A model generated the notes under the pieces. The model did not search any database and was not told the origin of the DNA. It worked only from the letters and a program-made list of their open reading frames with translations. The position numbers and the translations under genes are program-made. This document shows, piece after piece, positions 50,062-53,703 of a stretch of DNA of 53,703 nt. Numbering within the stretch: position 1 is the stretch's first letter; every line of letters begins with the position of its first letter. Origin of the DNA: CAMXAS01 sp964442435 (lineage in GTDB: Bacteria; Bacteroidota; Bacteroidia; Bacteroidales; P3); the NCBI GenBank assembly GCA_964442435.1, contig CAYTZG010000014.1, positions 1-53,703 on the forward strand, read 5' to 3'.

Positions 50062-50892
50062 TTAATATTTCAACCACTTACGGAACGCCTCGGCCTTTTC
50101 CTTGCTGACCAAAATCTGTTCCTTGTACGGCGGCTGCGTATAGATGGCCACCTTGCCCTGAAAGTAATTCTCTATTTTCGTAATCGCCTTGGGGCAGACC
50201 AACACCTGCCGCGTGGCGCGGAAGAACTGGTCGGGGTTCAACTCCTCGCCCAAGCGGTCCAACGAGGCGTCCAGCACGAAGTTGCCGTCGTTGAACGTCT
50301 GCGCGTAACAAATCTTGTTCTCGCTGAAGAAATACGCGATGTCCTCCACGTGCAGCGTCTCCAGCTGGTTGCCGTGCTCGATAAGGAAGCGCGTCCGGTA
50401 ACGTTTCTCCGTGCCGGAAGCGTTCTCGGACACCTCTTTCCAATTGCGGTGCCGGCTCACGTCGCGTATATAGGCCGTCGAAAGCCGTTCGTATTTCTCT
50501 ATCGTGGCCCGCAGCCGTTCCACGCTGACCGGCTTGAGCAGGTAGTCGATGCTGTTGACCGAGAAGGCGCGCAACGCGAACTCATCGTAGGCCGTCACAA
50601 ACACGATCATGCTTTCCGGCTTTACCTTCTCGATGAATTCGAACGAGTTGCCGTCCGAAAGCTCCACATCCAGAAACAGGACGTCCGGCTGCTGCGGCTG
50701 TTCCTTGAAATAGGCCTCGGCCTCCTCGTTGGAGGTGGCCACGTGTTCCACCTGCCAGTCCGGCCGCAACTTCAATATCATGCGTTTCAACAGACGGGCG
50801 GCCGGCTCCTCGTCTTCCACCAGCCAGACCCTTACCGATTTCTTCTCCGGACCTTCGTCCGGCTTGGCCGCATGGGCCGCATTCGTCGTCAT
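50062..50892 (-). CDS. LytTR-family response regulator
   Basis: 276 residues. Receiver domain (about 20-140): acidic pocket VEDEE, phosphorylation site D75 (VLFLDVELSDG), and LLKPVS with the conserved lysine. The C-terminal LytTR DNA-binding domain (about 165-276) has IAYFFSENKICYAQTF and QFFRATRQVLVCPKAI. Pairs with the sensor kinase 13 bp upstream. Targets not visible; the co-transcribed M28 peptidase is a candidate output. Confidence 0.94.
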   Translation of the reverse strand: MTTNAAHAAKPDEGPEKKSVRVWLVEDEEPAARLLKRMILKLRPDWQVEHVATSNEEAEAYFKEQPQQPDVLFLDVELSDGNSFEFIEKVKPESMIVFVTAYDEFALRAFSVNSIDYLLKPVSVERLRATIEKYERLSTAYIRDVSRHRNWKEVSENASGTEKRYRTRFLIEHGNQLETLHVEDIAYFFSENKICYAQTFNDGNFVLDASLDRLGEELNPDQFFRATRQVLVCPKAITKIENYFQGKVAIYTQPPYKEQILVSKEKAEAFRKWLKY

Positions 50893-50905
50893 ATCTCAAT
50901 TCCTT

Positions 50906-52024
50906 TCAATCTTCAAACAGCGGCAACCGCACCTTGAACCGGTTAACGCTCCGCTCCACAATCATCTCGTAGCCGCCCGAAAGCCGGTAACGCTCGGCCA
51001 GGTTCTTAAGGCCGTATCCCGACGACTTGACGTTTTTCTTGAGCCGGATTTCGTTCTCCACCGTTACCGTATTGGCGGCCGCATCCACGGTCAGCACCGC
51101 GGACAGCGGGCGACGCGCGCTCACCGTATTGTGTTTCAATATATTCTCAACCAACAGTTGCAAGGCCAGCGGCAGGATGCGCTTGTCGCGCAAGCCATAC
51201 ATGGGCGTGCCCTCCGGCAGAATCCGCGTCTCGAACTTGAGGGCGTGCCCGATGCGCACCTGATGCAGATAGAGATAGGCGCGCATAAACTCCATCTCGT
51301 CCACGAGCGGCACCGTCTCCTTGTCCTGCACCTGCAGGATATAGCGATACACCTCGGCCAAGCGCGTGGTAAAGACCTTGGCGTTGTCGGGGTCGTATTC
51401 TATTTCGGATAGCAACGTATTGAGGCTGTTGAACAGAAAATGCGGGTTGAGCTGCGCCTGCAGCGCGCGCAGTTCCGTCTGCGAACGGTTTTGCCGCAGT
51501 TGTTCGGCCTCGCGGTAAATCCGCAGCGTATAGCGGGCGCTTTGGTTGAGCAATATCAAGCAGAGCACGAGCAGGTCGATGAGCGAAATCAGGGCCAGAC
51601 GCATCCAGTTCTCGCGCCCCATGCCCAAATCGGGCGTATCGTGGAAGACGCGCAGTAGCAGTGCGTATATACTATAATTGTAGAGCACCAAAAAGCCCGC
51701 CACAAGGATAAAGAACGCGAGCATACGCCCCACGCCATGATAGGCGAACGGATAATGCGTGTTGATAACCGAGTTGAGCCACAAAATCAAGCCGCACGAC
51801 ACATTGAACGACACCACGACGCCTAAGCCGAACAAAAACATCGTGTGCTCCGAGTCGAACAGCTGCCACCACTCGGTGGAGAACAGAATGAAATAATAGG
51901 AGAAAAAGCCGACGACCGTAAACAGGAACACATTCAGCAACGTATAGTAACGGTTGCCGCTCCGTGCCCGCGACAGCCGGATTTTCTCATACGGCGACGC
52001 CTGCTTGCGAAAAAGTCGGTTCAT
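50906..52024 (-). CDS. LytS-type sensor histidine kinase
   Basis: 372 residues. Four membrane helices (about 29-49, 62-84, 101-124, 142-160), then a His_kinase domain with the phospho-acceptor H195 in LQAQLNPHFLFNSLNTLL, and the ATPase part with LLVENILKHN and SGYGLKNLAERYRL. Start: ATG at 52024 leaves a short leader after the promoter; ATG at 52033 would be leaderless, and a TTG at 52042 lies inside the -7 box. First gene of a four-gene minus-strand run. Confidence 0.93.
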   Translation of the reverse strand: MNRLFRKQASPYEKIRLSRARSGNRYYTLLNVFLFTVVGFFSYYFILFSTEWWQLFDSEHTMFLFGLGVVVSFNVSCGLILWLNSVINTHYPFAYHGVGRMLAFFILVAGFLVLYNYSIYALLLRVFHDTPDLGMGRENWMRLALISLIDLLVLCLILLNQSARYTLRIYREAEQLRQNRSQTELRALQAQLNPHFLFNSLNTLLSEIEYDPDNAKVFTTRLAEVYRYILQVQDKETVPLVDEMEFMRAYLYLHQVRIGHALKFETRILPEGTPMYGLRDKRILPLALQLLVENILKHNTVSARRPLSAVLTVDAAANTVTVENEIRLKKNVKSSGYGLKNLAERYRLSGGYEMIVERSVNRFKVRLPLFED

Positions 52025-52039
52025 GCCAAACATAGATTG

Positions 52040-52071
52040 CAAAGATACGCTATCCGCCGCGCTTTGACAAA
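52040..52071 (-). promoter_or_regulatory. Bacteroidota-type promoter of the two-component operon
   Basis: On the minus strand, TTTG (52068-52071), 20-nt spacer and TATCTTTG (52040-52047), followed by C: a full match. Confidence 0.78.
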
Positions 52072-52077
52072 TGGCAC

Positions 52078-52099
52078 GGGGCGGCCTCTCGACCGCCCC
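52078..52099 (-). terminator. GC-rich hairpin after the T9SS type A protein gene
   Basis: GGGGCGG and CCGCCCC pair over 7 bp around an 8-nt loop, between the secreted protein stop and the kinase promoter. There is no T run, so it is a probable rather than certain terminator. Confidence 0.55.
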
Positions 52100-52139
52100 G
52101 CACGCTTGGACTATCCGATTCGGGCACTTGCGCCCGCGC

Positions 52140-53405
52140 TTACCTTACCATAAGCCGCACCGTGGCCTGCCAAACACCGTCCGCCGGGGTTTCAACCGGC
52201 ACGACGCGCAACAGATAGGCGCCCGGCGTCAAATCCGACACGCTCAGCGTATAGGGCCAACTGTCAACGGTGTACGCGCGCAAACGCACGCCCTGTATGT
52301 CATACAACTGAACGTTGCAAGAGGCCATAGACACACGGCTGTCGGTCGCGGCGTCCCATTGCAGCGTGGCCGTTTCGGCCGCCGGGTTGGGCGACACCGA
52401 CAGGTAACGGTTCATCGACAAAAACCGCTCGTTGGCAGGAGGCGTAGTCGGCGGGGTCGCGCCGTTCGTATCAGCCGGATTTCCAACTATCTCCGCCATA
52501 TCATCAAAAACTTTGGAATCACAATCCTTACATTCCGCGTTCGGATGCACATAATAAACGTCACCATCACGATCCATACAGATTATATAGTCCGTCGGCG
52601 CCTCAGAACTCCGCCACGATAGACACCCCCACAAAGAATCTTGGCTAGACACGCCCAAGCGGTGATACACAAAACCCAAATTCGAACCCACGCCCTCTAT
52701 GAATTCCAAATGATGCGACCGCCAATGACAATTGCTTCCATGTATCCGTACATTCTCCAATGCCCTAGTATATCCACCATAACCCTGCGGGCTCAAGCGG
52801 ATATGTTTCAACAACCCGCCAGGATGTTCGAGATGATAGACCGTATCCACAACAAAACCGGTTTCCTTACAGATGACCGTATCCTTATAACGGACAATCA
52901 TTGCTCCTTCGGTATCCCAGCTTGTATCGCACAGCGTTATCTTTTCGAATTCCCTATCCATCACGAAGACATCCCCAGCGTCAAGGTTCATATCCACCAC
53001 TAAAAATTCCTGTCCGGCCGCATCCCAGGGCAACCGCACCCAAACCTTATCATGCGCCTCGCTTTCACGTACCCAAAATTGTCTAGATTCCCCCTGAGGC
53101 CACCATCCATCCCTAACCGACAGTTTATGATACGACAAACCATCTACTATTGTATCACCTTCCAAGCCTTGCCAGTTTATAAAAGTGTAATATCCACCCA
53201 GTGCAGTATTCCTTCCTACCTGATGATACACTGGGTTACCATTGAAGAAAGATTCATAAACCGGGGTGGGTTCTTCTGCCGGCTCATCCACACCCGTATT
53301 CTCCGACTGCACCATAACCACCGCACCGCCATACGCTCCCTGCGCCACAAGGCCGAACAGCAGGGCTATGCCGCTGAATAGACGGAATATAGAACGTGTT
53401 TTCAT
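52140..53405 (-). CDS. Secreted protein with T9SS type A sorting domain
   Basis: 421 residues. Signal peptide (IFRLFSGIALLFGLVAQGAYG). The central part (about 50-320) is not recognised; it is rich in Trp, Asp, Tyr and Cys (FWVRESEAHDKVWVRLPWD, and CMDRDGDVYYVHPNAECKDCDS near 285-305). After a Thr/Pro linker (GATPPTTPPANE) comes a type A sorting domain of about 85 residues with VSPNPAAETATLQWD, VQLYDIQGVRLR, LTPGAYLLRV and the terminal RLMVR. Exported through the Sec and type IX routes and probably anchored or released. Its sorting domain is repeated in the neighbour. Confidence 0.88.
   Translation of the reverse strand: MKTRSIFRLFSGIALLFGLVAQGAYGGAVVMVQSENTGVDEPAEEPTPVYESFFNGNPVYHQVGRNTALGGYYTFINWQGLEGDTIVDGLSYHKLSVRDGWWPQGESRQFWVRESEAHDKVWVRLPWDAAGQEFLVVDMNLDAGDVFVMDREFEKITLCDTSWDTEGAMIVRYKDTVICKETGFVVDTVYHLEHPGGLLKHIRLSPQGYGGYTRALENVRIHGSNCHWRSHHLEFIEGVGSNLGFVYHRLGVSSQDSLWGCLSWRSSEAPTDYIICMDRDGDVYYVHPNAECKDCDSKVFDDMAEIVGNPADTNGATPPTTPPANERFLSMNRYLSVSPNPAAETATLQWDAATDSRVSMASCNVQLYDIQGVRLRAYTVDSWPYTLSVSDLTPGAYLLRVVPVETPADGVWQATVRLMVR
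52177..52334 (-). repeat. Near-identical T9SS sorting-domain cassette, copy 1
   Basis: 158 bp identical to 53472-53629 (offset 1295 bp). Outside this core, up to the ends of the domain, all the base differences I can see are synonymous. Confidence 0.85.
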
Positions 53406-53434
53406 AATTGAAATAGGTTAAGGGTTGGACATAA

Positions 53435-53703
53435 TTACCTTACCATGAGCCGTACCGTGGCCTGCCAAACGCCGTCCGCCGGGGTTTCAACCGGCACGAC
53501 GCGCAACAGATAGGCGCCCGGCGTCAAATCCGACACGCTCAGCGTATAGGGCCAACTGTCAACGGTGTACGCGCGCAAACGCACGCCCTGTATGTCATAC
53601 AACTGAACGTTGCAAGAGGCCATAGACACGCGGCTGTCGGTGGCAGCATCCCATTGCAGCGTGGCCGTTTCCGCCGCCGGGTTGGGCGACACCAACAGGT
53701 GGC
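53435..53703 (-). CDS. C-terminal end of a second T9SS type A protein (cut by the window)
   Basis: Only the last 88 residues are inside the window. From VSPNPAAE to the terminal RLMVR the protein sequence is identical to the sorting domain of the gene downstream, while the residues before it (HLL) differ from the RYLS there. It stops 29 bp before the ATG of that gene, so the two are tandem and probably co-transcribed. Confidence 0.88.
   Translation of the reverse strand, partial: HLLVSPNPAAETATLQWDAATDSRVSMASCNVQLYDIQGVRLRAYTVDSWPYTLSVSDLTPGAYLLRVVPVETPADGVWQATVRLMVR
53472..53629 (-). repeat. Near-identical T9SS sorting-domain cassette, copy 2
   Basis: Identical to 52177-52334, in the gene cut by the right edge. 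Confidence 0.85.

Overview
The window is a piece of chromosome from a member of the Bacteroidota, most likely order Bacteroidales. Three things support this. Several gene starts are preceded by the Bacteroidota -7 element TAnnTTTG, some with a TTTG-like -33 element about 20 nt upstream. Shine-Dalgarno sequences are nearly absent. There are type IX secretion (T9SS) cargo proteins with both type A and type B (CHU_C) sorting domains. GC content is high for the order and third codon positions are GC-rich, which produces long spurious antisense frames. I cannot place it to genus.

Layout. 1-2.9 kb: a truncated PLP-dependent alpha-oxoamine synthase, divergent from panB and an RluA-type pseudouridine synthase, then a small coiled-coil protein and zapA. 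2.9-6.5 kb: a structured non-coding stretch (possible 6S RNA), rny with a clear terminator, and dnaA. 6.5-10.1 kb: an RsmI-like methyltransferase, rarA, sufE and a polyprenyl diphosphate synthase. 10.1-14.0 kb: a 1292-residue secreted protein of repeated Cys-x-Gly Ig-like units ending in a type B T9SS domain. 14.1-14.6 kb: two tRNA-Leu genes with promoter and terminator, then two tandem 122-bp repeat units that fold alike. 14.6-19.1 kb (minus): nucleoside phosphorylase, DHH phosphoesterase, two FKBP lipoproteins (the first GldI-like) and a YhcC-type radical SAM protein. 19.2-26.5 kb (plus): leuS, apt, an MbnP-like lipoprotein with a di-heme MbnH-like peroxidase, and an ABC-F ATPase. 26.5-31.8 kb: a cytidylate-kinase-like protein, Fe superoxide dismutase, shikimate kinase, a pyrE-SRPBCC-rlmD operon and rpe.

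31.9-42.0 kb is a complete complex I membrane and connecting arm, nuoA-B-CD-H-I-J-K-L-M-N, without the NADH-oxidising subunits nuoE, nuoF and nuoG. It is followed by an M50-type membrane protease. 43.2-47.7 kb (minus) is htpG, lemA, two TPM-domain proteins and a low-molecular-weight tyrosine phosphatase. htpG has a sequence that matches a sigma-54 -24/-12 promoter. 47.8-52.0 kb (minus) is a LytS/LytR-type two-component system, an M28 peptidase with a C-terminal PDZ-like region, and an unrecognised membrane protein. The last 1.6 kb holds two tandem secreted proteins (the second cut by the window edge) whose T9SS type A sorting domains are identical in protein sequence over about 85 residues and nearly identical in DNA.

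Most genes are housekeeping. The points most worth a second look are the MbnP/MbnH pair, the paired 122-bp repeats with structure-preserving differences, the apparent sigma-54 promoter of htpG, the near-identical T9SS sorting cassettes, the complex I lacking its NADH module, and the unrecognised polytopic protein with three histidines in or near its membrane segments. I found no CRISPR array, transposase, integrase or rRNA gene.
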